From: Streptomyces sp. CB01249
Lineage (GTDB): Bacteria > Actinomycetota > Actinomycetes > Streptomycetales > Streptomycetaceae
DNA length: 64,000 nucleotides
Assembly: GCF_001905735.1 (NCBI RefSeq)
Contig: NZ_LISW01000002.1
Coordinates: 449,125-513,124, forward strand
Direction of reading: 5' to 3'
Position numbers and translations under genes: made by a program. The notes beneath the pieces were generated by a model. It was not told the DNA's origin. It did no database searches and saw only the letters and a program-made list of their open reading frames with translations. Shown here in pieces: positions 41,795 to 51,862 of the stretch (position 1 is the stretch's first letter; every line of letters begins with the position of its first letter).

Positions 41795-44700
41795 GTGCCC
41801 AGCCGCCCCCGCCCCCGTCCGCACGCGGTCTTCCGGCACGCCTTCGCGTGGCGCTCCTCGCGCGTCGCCGCCCTGACGGCGGGCAGCGTGCTCCTGGCAC
41901 TGGGCGCGACCCTGCTGCCGCCCCCCGCCCTGACGCCGTTCGCGCGCGCCGCCGACGCCGCGGCGCCCTGGTCCGACACCGAGGCGCCCACGCAGCGCAC
42001 CGGGACCGCGGCGGGCCGCGACCACGAGGTCGGCGCCGACCGCACCGACGCCACCGGCCGCAACGGCCTCGACCCGGCGGACCTGGAGGCGGGCGACGGC
42101 GCCCTGCCGCTGCACGACGGCGGCAACGGGTTCGCACCGGTCGAGCCGGAGGCGGCGCAGACCGCCCTCGAACCGGGCACCGAGAGCACCGAAGAGGACG
42201 GCACGACCGGCTACGACCCGGACGAGAGCGTCGAGATACCCGCCGAACGGACGTCCACCTCCAAGGAGTTCGGCAACCCCGACGGCACCCGCACCACCCG
42301 CGTCTACACCGAGCCCGTGCACTACGAGGACGCCTCCGGCACCTGGCAGGACATCGACACCTCGCTGGTCCCGGCCAACGAGGCCAAGGGTGCTCCCGAG
42401 GCCGCGAAGACGGACAGTGACCGGCTGGCCGCCGCCTCCGACGACACCGGACTCACCCTCGCCCCGCAGGGCGACGACCCGGCCCTGGCCCGGCTGACGC
42501 TGGACGAGGGGCAGCATGCGGTCGGCTTCGGGCTCGACGGTGCGTCGGACACCACCGCGCAGGTTCACGGCGACACCGCGCACTACGCCGGCATCCGGCC
42601 GGGCGCGGACGTGACCCTTCAGGCGACGCACGGCGCGGTCAAGGAGACCATCGTCCTCGACTCGGCCGACGCCCCGCACATCTGGACGTTCCCGCTCGAT
42701 CTCGACGGGCTCACCCCCTCCCTGGACGAGCACGGCGCGGTTCTCCTGAAGGACGCCGACGGTGCCGCCCAGGCCGTCATCCCCAAGGGCTGGATGGAGG
42801 ACTCGTCGCACGACGCGGAGACCGGCGGCCCCGCCCTCTCCGGCGACGTCGACTACGCCCTCACCGAGAAGGACGGCCGCTGGTCGCTGAAGGTCGAGCT
42901 GGACGACGCGTGGCTCGACGCGCCGCAGCGTGTGTACCCGGTCAGGGTCGACCCGAGCGTCGACGACATCGACAGCAACGGGGACGCCTTCGTCCAGGAC
43001 TCCTGGCCGGACAGCAACTTCGCCGGGGACGACGAGCTCAAGATCGGCAGCTACGACGGAGGCACCAACCGCGCCATCAGCTACATGCGGTTCAACAACG
43101 TCACCAGCAAGCTCAAGCACCGCTACATCCTCAACGCGGACCTGGGCCTGTTCAACGTCTGGTCCTCCAGCTGCAGCGCCCAGAAGATGACGGTCAACCA
43201 GGTCACCGGCTCGTGGAGTTCCACCACGGTCACCTGGAACAACCGCCCGGCGAGCCTGGACCACCTGGTCGCCTCCGACTCGTTCGCGTACGGCGAGAAC
43301 TGCGGCGGCTCCAAGTGGCGGACCATCGACCTCGGCAACAAGGGAGTCGACCTCGTCCAGGGCTGGGTGGACGGCTCCATCACCAACAACGGGCTGGCGA
43401 TCTGGGCCGACTTCGACAGCTCCGGCCCCTGGAAGCGCTTCGGCAGCGCCAACTCGGCGAACAAGCCGTACCTCAGCGTCACGCACAGCGCCTACGGCGC
43501 GCAGTACACCGTCGGGTCGCAGACCGCCCCGCTGACCGGCGGCCAAAGCGGTGAGGTGGACGTCACCGTCAAGAACACGGGCGACTTCACCTGGGAGCCG
43601 CAGGGCTGGAACGAGGTCCGCCTCGGCACCCGGGTGCGCAACTTCAGCACCGGCGCCCTCATGGAACAGAAGGCGTTCACCCGCCTCAACGAGCGCCTGA
43701 CCCCGGGCGACGACACGACCCTGAGCGCCCGCATACCCCCGCTTCCCCCGGGGAAGTACAAGATCAACTTCGACGTGCAGCGGCTGCGCGACCAGAAGTG
43801 GTTCTCCACCGAGAGCGTCCCCGTCGCCACCGTCACCGTCACCTCCCAGGACATCGGCCCCCGCGTCACCGACGTCTACCCGCACCCCGGCGGACAGGTC
43901 GGCAGCCTCACCCCGACCCTGTTCATGGACACCGAGACCGTCGACCACTACCCGGCCGGCGCCGCGATCGACCACTACTTCGAGGTCTGCTCGGGCACCG
44001 CGGCCAAGCCCACGGGCTGCGTCAACTCCGGCTGGCAGACCAAGCGCACCTGGAACGTCCCCGCGGCCAAGCTGACCTGGGGCAAGCAGTACCTCTGGCG
44101 CGTCAAGGCCCGCGAGAACGGCCTGGCGACCGCGCTCAGCCCCTTCTACACCTTCACCACCGCCGTCGAGCAGCCCGCGATCACCTCGCACCTCGGTGAC
44201 CAGGGGCCGGCCGGCGACGGCCGCGAGGTCGACCCCGGCATCGGCAACTACACGACCACCGACACCGACGCGACCGTCGCCACGACCGGCCCCGGCCTGA
44301 CCGTGTCCCGCACCTACAACAGCCGCGACCCCCGCTCCGACAACGCCTTCGGAGCCGGCTGGACCACCCGCTACGACATGCGGATCACACCCGACGGAGA
44401 CGGCACCGGCAACGTCGTCGCCACCCTGCCCACGGGCCGCCAGGTCCGCTTCGGCAAGAACCCCGACGGCAGCTACGCACCCCCGTACGGCAGCTTCTCC
44501 ACCCTCACCTCGGTCACCGGCGGCGGCTGGACGCTGACCGACAAGGATCAGACCTCGTACGTCTTCGACGGCGACGGGCGCCTCACCCAGGTCACCGACT
44601 ACCGCGACCGCGCCCAGACCCTCGCGTACAACACCTCCGGCGAGCTGACCACCGTCACCGCGGCCGGTGGCCGTGCCCTGCACCTCACCTGGTCCGGCGG

Positions 44701-47700
44701 TCACGTCAAGACGGTCACCACCGACGCCCCGGCGACCGGCGCGAACCCGCTGACCTGGACGTACAGCTACGACGGCGACCGGCTGACCCAGGTCTGCGGC
44801 CCCGAGGACACCACCGGGCACTGCACCGCCTACAGCTACGGCGACGGCTCGCACCACCGCACCGTCGTCCACGACGCCGGACCGTTCTCCTACTGGCGCC
44901 TGGACGAGAAGGACGGCGCCACCGACGCCGCGAGCGACCTCCCGCTCGACCGCGACGAGCACGCCGCGACCTACCAGGACGTCCAGCTCGGCACCGCCGG
45001 TGCGCTCAAGGGCAGTGCCGACACCGCCGCCACCTTCAACGGCACCACGTCCTACGTGCAGCTGCCGGACCAGCTGATCTCCGACACCCCGTACCTCACC
45101 GCCGAACTGTGGTTCCGCACCACCGGCAGCGGTGTCCTGCTCAGTTACCAGGACCACACCCTCGAAGAGGCCACCACCGGCAAGAACACCCCCGCCCTCT
45201 ACGTCGGCACCGACGGAAAGCTGCGCGGCGAGTTCTGGAACGGCAAGGCCGCCCCCATCACCTCGGCCACCACCGTCAACGACGGCACCTGGCACCACGC
45301 GGCCCTGACCGCCGCGGGCAACACCCAGACGCTGTACCTCGACGGCAAGAAGGCCGGCAGTCTCAGCGGCGACATCACCCAGTACGACCAGCGCTTCGTC
45401 TACCTCGGTGCGGGCTACTGGAACGGCTGGGCCGCCACCACCGGCACCATCGGCCACCTCACCGGCGACATCGACGAGGCGGCCGTCTACAGCCGCCCCC
45501 TCGGCGCGAGCACCATCGCCCAGCACCACGCCGCCGCCCAGGTTGCCCAGCAGCTCACCGGGGTGACCCTGCCCAGCGGCCGTGTGCACTCCGCGGTCAC
45601 GTACGACACCGTGTACGACCGGGTGTCCTCCTACACCGACGCGAACGGTGGCGACTACAAGCTCTCCGACCTCGCGCCGACCGGGACCGACGCCAAGCCC
45701 GCCACCGACGACCAGGACGCCACCGCCGGCACCACCACGCTCACCGTCACGGTCACCGACCCCGAGAAGCGCACGTCCGCGTACACCTACGACCCGCTCC
45801 AGGGCAACCGGCTCATCAGCCAGAAGGACACGGCGGACCACACCGGCACCTTCGCCTACGACACCGGCGGCTTCCTGGCCGCCACCACCGGCCCCGACGG
45901 CACCGTCACCCGCTTCGGCAACGACGAACGCGGCAACAAGGTCTCCCAGACCACCTGCCGCGACGCCGCCGACGAGGCCACCTGCCACACCTCGTACTAC
46001 GCCTACTACCTGAACGCCTCCGACCCGCTCGACCCCCGCAACGACCAGCTCACCGCCGTCCGCGACGCCCGCTCGGCGAGCGCGTCCGACGACACGTACA
46101 AGACGGCGTACGGCTACGACGCCCACGGCGACCGCGTCTCCACCACCACCCCGGCCACCCCGGACTTCCCCTCCGGCCGCACCGAGTCCTCCACCTTCAC
46201 CGACGGCACCGAGAGCGCGGTGGGCGGCGGCAAGGTCCCGGCAGGCCTGCTCGCCGACACGACGGACGCCCGGGGCGGGGTGACCGAGCGGGCGTACACG
46301 GCGGCGGGTGACCTGGCGGAGGTGACCGACCCGGCGGGCGCGGTCTCCCGGTACGCCTACGACGGGCTCGGCCGCGAGACCGCCCAGACGGCGGTCTCCG
46401 ACGCCCAGCCCGACGGCGTCACCACGACGACCGTCTACGACGGTGAATCCCGGCCGGTCACGGTGACCGACCCCGCCGTCACCAACGCGGTCACCGGCGA
46501 ACAGCACCGGGCGAGGACCACGTACACCTACGACGCCGACGGCAACGTGCTCACGGAGTCGGTCTCCGACACCGTGGGCGGCGACCCGGCCCGCACCACC
46601 GAGCGCGGCTACGACACGCACGGGCGGCAGAAGTCGGAGACCGACCCGTCCGGGGCGACCGGGACCAGCACCTACGACGTGTTCGGCCACCGCGTCGCCG
46701 GCACCACGGCCGACGGCCAGAGCTACGCGTACGCCTACACCGCGCTCGGCGCGGTCGCCGAGGTGACCCTGAAGGACTGGAAGGGCGACCCGAACAATCC
46801 GTCCGACCCCGTCGACAAGGTCATCGACTCCTACGCGTACGACCCGGCGGGCCGGCTCGCCGAGCACACGGACGCCATGGGCCGCACCACCCGCACCACC
46901 TACTACGACGACGGGCTGGAGGCCCGGCAGATCCTGACCGGGTTCCACGACCCGGACGGCACCACCCGGGACCTCGTCCTGAGCGAGAAGAAGTACGACG
47001 CCGCGGGCAACCTCACCTCCGAGACCACCGGCAACGGCACCGTCACCACCGCCTACGAGGTGGACGCGGCCGGCCGCACCACCGCCGAGGTCCTCGACCC
47101 GGCCGGCCTGGCGCGGCGCACCGCCTACACCTTCGACGCGTCCGGCGCCGTCCTCACCGAGACGCACACCGGAGCGGGCGGCAGCCGTGCCGAGAAGGTC
47201 ACCTACGAGCGCGACATCACCGGCGAGGCCACCCGCCTGACGGTGGAGAACGGCGACGAGGACCTGGTCACCACCCGGACCGTGGACGACCGCGGCCTGG
47301 TGCTGTCCGAGACCTCGGCGCGGGGCAACGCACCCGGTGCGGACGCCGCCGCGTACACCACCGACTACGGCTACGACGCGCTCGGCCGCCAGACCGAGGC
47401 GAAGGCGCCCCCGGTCACCGCGGAGACCCGCGACGGCGGCGCGAGCACCGTCCGCCCGGTCACCCGCACCGGCTACAACGCCTTCGGCGACCCGACCGAC
47501 CAGCAGGACCCCGACGGGAACGTCACGCACACCACGTACGACGGACTCGGCCGGGAGACCGCCACCACCCTGCCCGGTTACACCCCGCCGGGCGGCTCCC
47601 CGCTCGTCACCCGCACCTCCCGCACCTACGACTCCGCGGGGCGGCCGGTCACCGAGACGGACGAGCTGGGCGGGGTCACCACCTACACCTACGACCAGCT

Positions 47701-50700
47701 CGGCAACCTCGCCGGGGTGACCCGGCCCGCCCCCACCGAGGGCGCCGACCGGCCCGTCACCACGATGACGAACGACCTCCTGGGTGAGCAGCTGTCGGTC
47801 ACCGGGCCCACCGGCGCCCGCTCCGAGGCCACCTACGACGACCTCGGGCGGCAGATCACCTCGACCCGGCTGGAGCGCACACCCGCTCCGGGCGCCTTCA
47901 CCACCACGCTGACGTACGACGACGCCGGCAACCTGGTCGCCACGAAGAGCCCCACCGGGCTCACCGAGGGCAGCGAGTACAACGCGGCCGGCGAGCCGGT
48001 CTCACAGACCGACACCGCCGGGAAGAAGACGCTCCACACCTACGGGCCGACGGGGCTCACCACCTCGACCACCACCCCGCAGGGCCGGACCACCCGCGCC
48101 GGATTCGACCTGGCCGGGCGCGCCGTCTCCGCCTCCGACGAGGACGCCACGGGCAAGGTGCTGAGCACTCGCAGCTCGACGTACGACGCCGACGGCAACC
48201 CCGTCACCGTCACGGACGCCCTGCACCACACCGTCCGGCAGAGCTACGACGCGCTGGGGCGGCTCACCGAGCTGGTCGAGCCCGTCGACGCCGACACGTC
48301 CATCACCACCACCTTCGGCTACGACGCCGCTGGCCGGCGGACCCGGCTGACCGACGGCCGGGGCAACACCACCTGGACCACCTTCACCAGCCACGGACAG
48401 CCGGAGTCGATTGTCGAGCCGTCCACCACGGCCGACCCGGCCGAGGCCGACCGCACCTGGACCACGGTGTACGACGCGGCGGGCCGGCCCGCCGAGGAGC
48501 GCCAGCCGGGCGGCGTGACGCAGAAGCGCGCCTTCGACGCGCTGGGCCGCGTCACCGAGGTCACAGGGTCCGGCGCCGAGGCGGCGACCGTCGCCGACCG
48601 CTACGGCTACGACGCGGCCGGGAACCTCACCTCGGTGAGCGCCCCGGGCGGGACCGACCGCTACACCTACGACGACCGGGGCAACCTGCTCACTACGTCC
48701 GGCCCCTCGGGCACGGCCACCCTGTCCTACGACGAGGAGGGCCACCTCACCGGGCGCACCGACGCCGCGGGCCACGCGGTCTTCGGCTACGACACGGCGG
48801 GCCGCCTCGCCTCGGCGGCCGATCCGCTGACCGCGACGACCCTGACCTACGGCTACGACAACGCCTCCCGGCTGACCTCGGTCGGCTACGGCGCGTCGGG
48901 TGCCAAGCGGTCCTTCTCCTACGACGCCCTGGACCGGCTGACCTCCGACACGCTCAAGGCCCCCGGCGGCGCGACGACCGCGGCCACCGGATACGGCTAC
49001 GACGAGGCGTCCCGCCTGGTCTCGGAGACCACCAGCGGCACGGCGGGCGACGGCGAGCAGGACTACGCCTACGACTGGGCGGGCCGGCTCACCGAGTGGA
49101 CCGCGGCCGACGGCGCGAAGACGCCGTACGGCTGGGACGCCGCCGGCAACCGCACCAAGGCCGGCACGGTCACGGCCACGTACGACGCCCGGAACCGGCT
49201 GCTGACCGCGGGGGACACCTCGTACAGCTACTCACCGCGCGGCACCCGCACCGGCAGCACCGAGGGCGGCGTCACGCACACGGCGGCGTTCGACGCGCTG
49301 GGGCGCATGATCACCAGCGACGACACCACCTACACCTACGACGGCCTCGGCCGCGTGGTGGGCCGTGGGGACGACACCTTCGCCTACGCCGACCAGTCGA
49401 ACAACCTGGTCAGCGGCGGCGGCTCGCTGGTCGTCCGGGATCCCGCAGGGGACGCGCTGGCCACCGCGGACCCGGACGGCGGCAACGCCTCGGCGGTCCT
49501 CTCCGACCAGCACGGTGATGTGACCGGCCGCTTCGCACCGGCCACCGGTGAACTCTCGGGCTCCTCCGCGTACTCGCCGTTCGGCCAGGTCACCGCCCGC
49601 ACGGCGGACGGGACGGGCACCCTGGGCTACCAGGGCGAGTACACCGACCCGGACTCCGGGCAGGTGGACATGCACGCCCGCTGGTACGACCCGTCCACCG
49701 GCGGCTTCTCCTCCCGCGACTCCTGGACCCTGAACCCGGCGCCGTCCGGTCAGGCCAACCGTTACGCGTACGGGGCCGGCAGTCCGCTGCTGAACACGGA
49801 CCCGAGCGGGCACTGCCTTGAGGACCTGTGCGTCGGCGAGGCGATCGTGGTCAGCCTGCTGGCCGGGTACGTGGGGTCGTCCATCTCCGAGTACTACCGG
49901 CAGCACCCGGTGCACATCACGTGGCCGTCCTTCTCGTGGCCGTGGTCGCACTCCAGCAGCTCGGCGACGCCCTCGTACACCAACATCTTCGGCAACTCGA
50001 TGTCGTCCACCGCGAGCGCCATTGCCGCCCAGGCGGCGGCCCAGGGGGCGGCCGCCCGGAGGAACGCCCGTACCCCGGTGGCGGATCACCCGAGCTCCCC
50101 CGGCTACACCCCCTACCGCAGCCCCGGCCGCCCGCAGGCTCCCCGTCCCCCGGGTCCGCCCCCGCCGCCCCCGCCGCCGCCGTGGGCCCAGATGATCAAG
50201 GCCGTCCTGCGCGTGGTCCAGGCCAGGCCGACAGGCAGCACGGACACGGACGCCGAGCACCAGCGGTACGTGGACGACGCCTTCACCCGCGCCCAGAAGG
50301 ACCTCAACCTCACCGAGGAGCAGCTGCGCGGCTACTTCAAGCTGTTCCCCGACGGTGACGTGGACTCCAACCCGAGCAGTGCACCTTCACCGCAGCCGAG
50401 CCCTTCCGCCGGCAACAGCAGCGGCGCGGGGGATCCTTGCTCGCGGTCCAAGGAGGAGCGGTTCTACTACGAGCCGTTGGTCGACGGCCGTCCGCAGGGC
50501 GCGATCGCGCTCATCTGCCCGCAGGACCTGAAGAAGCCGAACCAGGGCCGGGACGACAGCGGGGACCCGTATGTCGCCGGTTTCCCGGATCCGAATCCCG
50601 TCGATGCCGACGGCCTCTACATCTACAACCGGACGCATATCGTCGCGGACCGATTCGGCGGCGAATGGCGGTCGGAGAACCTGTTCACCGGCTATCGGCT

Positions 50701-50908
50701 GATGAACACCAGCGGAATGAAGCGATGTGAGAACAAGATCGCAAAGCAGCTGCAGGCAGGAAATCCGGTGCTCTATTCGGGTCAGCTGACATATCCGAAC
50801 GATTCGACGAAGATGCCGGACGCCATTCATATGACGGCCGTCACGAAGAAGGGGGTACTCTTCAACACCCCCGTTGCGAACCTGCAGAGGAAGGGCAATT
50901 CGTGTTGA
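41795..50908 (+). CDS. RHS-repeat polymorphic toxin with nonspecific nuclease tip
   Basis: 3037 residues from GTG 41795 (AAGGAG 5 nt upstream). A Sec-type signal (about 22-50, ending ARAADA) is followed by a spacer, a DNRLRE domain (about 385-565) and the repeat entry GNYTTTDTDATVATTGPG (about 815). A LamG-like domain (about 1030-1250, WRLDEKDGATD, GTWHHAALT) and dozens of YD/RHS repeats follow, up to the core end RYAYGAGSPLLNTDPSGH (about 2655). The variable tail has a hydrophobic stretch, a Pro-rich linker (PPPPPPPPPW) and a nuclease domain of the DNA/RNA nonspecific (NUC/Endonuclea_NS_2) type: THIVADRFGG with H2948, then SENLFTGYRLMN with N2962. The adjacent SUKH gene is the likely immunity partner. 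Confidence 0.93.
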   Translation: MPSRPRPRPHAVFRHAFAWRSSRVAALTAGSVLLALGATLLPPPALTPFARAADAAAPWSDTEAPTQRTGTAAGRDHEVGADRTDATGRNGLDPADLEAGDGALPLHDGGNGFAPVEPEAAQTALEPGTESTEEDGTTGYDPDESVEIPAERTSTSKEFGNPDGTRTTRVYTEPVHYEDASGTWQDIDTSLVPANEAKGAPEAAKTDSDRLAAASDDTGLTLAPQGDDPALARLTLDEGQHAVGFGLDGASDTTAQVHGDTAHYAGIRPGADVTLQATHGAVKETIVLDSADAPHIWTFPLDLDGLTPSLDEHGAVLLKDADGAAQAVIPKGWMEDSSHDAETGGPALSGDVDYALTEKDGRWSLKVELDDAWLDAPQRVYPVRVDPSVDDIDSNGDAFVQDSWPDSNFAGDDELKIGSYDGGTNRAISYMRFNNVTSKLKHRYILNADLGLFNVWSSSCSAQKMTVNQVTGSWSSTTVTWNNRPASLDHLVASDSFAYGENCGGSKWRTIDLGNKGVDLVQGWVDGSITNNGLAIWADFDSSGPWKRFGSANSANKPYLSVTHSAYGAQYTVGSQTAPLTGGQSGEVDVTVKNTGDFTWEPQGWNEVRLGTRVRNFSTGALMEQKAFTRLNERLTPGDDTTLSARIPPLPPGKYKINFDVQRLRDQKWFSTESVPVATVTVTSQDIGPRVTDVYPHPGGQVGSLTPTLFMDTETVDHYPAGAAIDHYFEVCSGTAAKPTGCVNSGWQTKRTWNVPAAKLTWGKQYLWRVKARENGLATALSPFYTFTTAVEQPAITSHLGDQGPAGDGREVDPGIGNYTTTDTDATVATTGPGLTVSRTYNSRDPRSDNAFGAGWTTRYDMRITPDGDGTGNVVATLPTGRQVRFGKNPDGSYAPPYGSFSTLTSVTGGGWTLTDKDQTSYVFDGDGRLTQVTDYRDRAQTLAYNTSGELTTVTAAGGRALHLTWSGGHVKTVTTDAPATGANPLTWTYSYDGDRLTQVCGPEDTTGHCTAYSYGDGSHHRTVVHDAGPFSYWRLDEKDGATDAASDLPLDRDEHAATYQDVQLGTAGALKGSADTAATFNGTTSYVQLPDQLISDTPYLTAELWFRTTGSGVLLSYQDHTLEEATTGKNTPALYVGTDGKLRGEFWNGKAAPITSATTVNDGTWHHAALTAAGNTQTLYLDGKKAGSLSGDITQYDQRFVYLGAGYWNGWAATTGTIGHLTGDIDEAAVYSRPLGASTIAQHHAAAQVAQQLTGVTLPSGRVHSAVTYDTVYDRVSSYTDANGGDYKLSDLAPTGTDAKPATDDQDATAGTTTLTVTVTDPEKRTSAYTYDPLQGNRLISQKDTADHTGTFAYDTGGFLAATTGPDGTVTRFGNDERGNKVSQTTCRDAADEATCHTSYYAYYLNASDPLDPRNDQLTAVRDARSASASDDTYKTAYGYDAHGDRVSTTTPATPDFPSGRTESSTFTDGTESAVGGGKVPAGLLADTTDARGGVTERAYTAAGDLAEVTDPAGAVSRYAYDGLGRETAQTAVSDAQPDGVTTTTVYDGESRPVTVTDPAVTNAVTGEQHRARTTYTYDADGNVLTESVSDTVGGDPARTTERGYDTHGRQKSETDPSGATGTSTYDVFGHRVAGTTADGQSYAYAYTALGAVAEVTLKDWKGDPNNPSDPVDKVIDSYAYDPAGRLAEHTDAMGRTTRTTYYDDGLEARQILTGFHDPDGTTRDLVLSEKKYDAAGNLTSETTGNGTVTTAYEVDAAGRTTAEVLDPAGLARRTAYTFDASGAVLTETHTGAGGSRAEKVTYERDITGEATRLTVENGDEDLVTTRTVDDRGLVLSETSARGNAPGADAAAYTTDYGYDALGRQTEAKAPPVTAETRDGGASTVRPVTRTGYNAFGDPTDQQDPDGNVTHTTYDGLGRETATTLPGYTPPGGSPLVTRTSRTYDSAGRPVTETDELGGVTTYTYDQLGNLAGVTRPAPTEGADRPVTTMTNDLLGEQLSVTGPTGARSEATYDDLGRQITSTRLERTPAPGAFTTTLTYDDAGNLVATKSPTGLTEGSEYNAAGEPVSQTDTAGKKTLHTYGPTGLTTSTTTPQGRTTRAGFDLAGRAVSASDEDATGKVLSTRSSTYDADGNPVTVTDALHHTVRQSYDALGRLTELVEPVDADTSITTTFGYDAAGRRTRLTDGRGNTTWTTFTSHGQPESIVEPSTTADPAEADRTWTTVYDAAGRPAEERQPGGVTQKRAFDALGRVTEVTGSGAEAATVADRYGYDAAGNLTSVSAPGGTDRYTYDDRGNLLTTSGPSGTATLSYDEEGHLTGRTDAAGHAVFGYDTAGRLASAADPLTATTLTYGYDNASRLTSVGYGASGAKRSFSYDALDRLTSDTLKAPGGATTAATGYGYDEASRLVSETTSGTAGDGEQDYAYDWAGRLTEWTAADGAKTPYGWDAAGNRTKAGTVTATYDARNRLLTAGDTSYSYSPRGTRTGSTEGGVTHTAAFDALGRMITSDDTTYTYDGLGRVVGRGDDTFAYADQSNNLVSGGGSLVVRDPAGDALATADPDGGNASAVLSDQHGDVTGRFAPATGELSGSSAYSPFGQVTARTADGTGTLGYQGEYTDPDSGQVDMHARWYDPSTGGFSSRDSWTLNPAPSGQANRYAYGAGSPLLNTDPSGHCLEDLCVGEAIVVSLLAGYVGSSISEYYRQHPVHITWPSFSWPWSHSSSSATPSYTNIFGNSMSSTASAIAAQAAAQGAAARRNARTPVADHPSSPGYTPYRSPGRPQAPRPPGPPPPPPPPPWAQMIKAVLRVVQARPTGSTDTDAEHQRYVDDAFTRAQKDLNLTEEQLRGYFKLFPDGDVDSNPSSAPSPQPSPSAGNSSGAGDPCSRSKEERFYYEPLVDGRPQGAIALICPQDLKKPNQGRDDSGDPYVAGFPDPNPVDADGLYIYNRTHIVADRFGGEWRSENLFTGYRLMNTSGMKRCENKIAKQLQAGNPVLYSGQLTYPNDSTKMPDAIHMTAVTKKGVLFNTPVANLQRKGNSC

Positions 50909-51435
50909 GGCGCCTGAGTGATCTGGAGCGAGTCCTGCCGGGGCTGAGGGCCCGGCGTCCCTCCCAGGGCAGGACCATCGACTGGCAGGAGTTCGCCCGG
51001 GTGCTGGGCACCGACCTGCCGAGCGACTACAAGGAGCTGAGCGAGGCGTACCCGACCTTCACCGTCGGCGGCTTCCTGGTCGTGGGCGCGCCCAGGCCGG
51101 GACAGGAGGCGCAGTCCGCGGCGGGCAAGCTGCGGGCGCTGGGCGTGCTGGAGGAACTGGCCGAGGACGACATGTCCCACGGATACGTGCCCTACCCTCA
51201 GCCGGGAGGGCTGCTGCACTGCGCGGAGACCAGCTCGGGCGACCTGTTCTACTGGCGCACGGGCGACCCCGACCCCGACGCCTGGCCGGTGGTGGTGAGC
51301 ACCAGGAACGACGACTGGTGGGAGCACGAGGACGGCCTGCTGTCCCTCCTGACGGGGCTGATCTCGGGCGAGGTGCCCCCGTGGGGGCTGCCGGAGCCGT
51401 TTCTCGGCAGCGATGCGGAAGTGCGAGTGGTGTGA
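50902..51435 (+). CDS. SUKH (SMI1/KNR4) family protein A, likely cognate immunity protein
   Basis: 177 residues. It has the SUKH core LGTDLPSDYKELSEAYPTFTVGGFL, then SHGYVPYPQPGGLLHC, GDLFYWRTGDPDPDAWPVVV and RNDDWWEHEDGLLSLL. It starts at GTG 50902, 7 nt inside the RHS gene, after GAGGAAGGG, so it is translated with the toxin. This overlap and the known role of SUKH proteins as nuclease-toxin immunity factors make it the likely antidote for the tip nuclease. Confidence 0.88.
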   Translation: MLRRLSDLERVLPGLRARRPSQGRTIDWQEFARVLGTDLPSDYKELSEAYPTFTVGGFLVVGAPRPGQEAQSAAGKLRALGVLEELAEDDMSHGYVPYPQPGGLLHCAETSSGDLFYWRTGDPDPDAWPVVVSTRNDDWWEHEDGLLSLLTGLISGEVPPWGLPEPFLGSDAEVRVV

Positions 51436-51436
51436 G

Positions 51437-51637
51437 ATGACGCAAGCGCAGCAGGTCGGCGAGAGGCGTGTCGAGATACGGCATGTGACGACGGCCGATC
51501 AGTTCCTGGAGGCTTTGCGGGCCCATGCGAAGGTGTCGCCGGCGGCGCGGCGGTAGCGGTGGTTCATGGCCGTGGTGGCGCTCCTCGTCGCGGCCACGGC
51601 GGTGCGCATCACGCAGGGCTGTTACAAAGTTAGTTGA
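51437..51637 (+). pseudogene. Truncated membrane-protein gene (YcxB-like), interrupted by amber stop
   Basis: The ATG at 51437, 1 nt after SUKH A, opens MTQAQQVGERRVEIRHVTTADQFLEALRAHAKVSPAARR and hits TAG at 51554. The same frame continues RWFMAVVALLVAATAVRITQG, a plausible transmembrane start, until TGA at 51635. The N-terminal DQFLEALRAHAKVSPAARR...RW followed by a membrane helix recalls YcxB-like proteins. The 3' part is missing and AT-rich foreign-looking DNA follows, so the gene was probably cut by an insertion. Confidence 0.5.
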
Positions 51638-51678
51638 TCATGTGTTTTTGCTGGTCAAGTGGGCCGTGTCCGGACATG

Positions 51679-51736
51679 CCGAAGCTCCGTTGGTGTCGGT
51701 GAGCTACCAACTCGTCGTCAGCCAACGGAGCTTCGG
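51679..51736 (+). repeat. Perfect 15-bp inverted repeat in AT-rich patch (mobile-element remnant?)
   Basis: CCGAAGCTCCGTTGG (51679-51693) and CCAACGGAGCTTCGG (51722-51736) are perfect reverse complements around a 28-nt loop. They follow an AT-rich patch (51620-51660) unlike the rest of the genome and come right where the preceding gene is cut. They could be an insertion-sequence leader or end, or a terminator. No transposase is visible in the remaining ~125 nt. Confidence 0.5.
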
Positions 51737-51862
51737 TGATTCGTCAGTCTGCCATGGTGTGCCCGTGTCTGGAGTGCGCTGCCGGGGTGCCGGGAGCGCG
51801 TGGCTTCGTGTCGCTGGTGCTGCCCGGCTTTCGACTGATCCGCCCGCCACTGGAGGCACACC

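Noticed and set aside
41681..47530. 1949-residue minus-strand open frame opposite the RHS gene
   Set aside because: Its Gly/Val/Arg-rich translation mirrors the YD repeats of the plus strand, and it has no start signal or domain.
48000..49800. CRISPR-like direct repeats
   Set aside because: The regular spacing comes from YD/RHS codon repeats inside a coding frame; no identical repeats with unique spacers occur.
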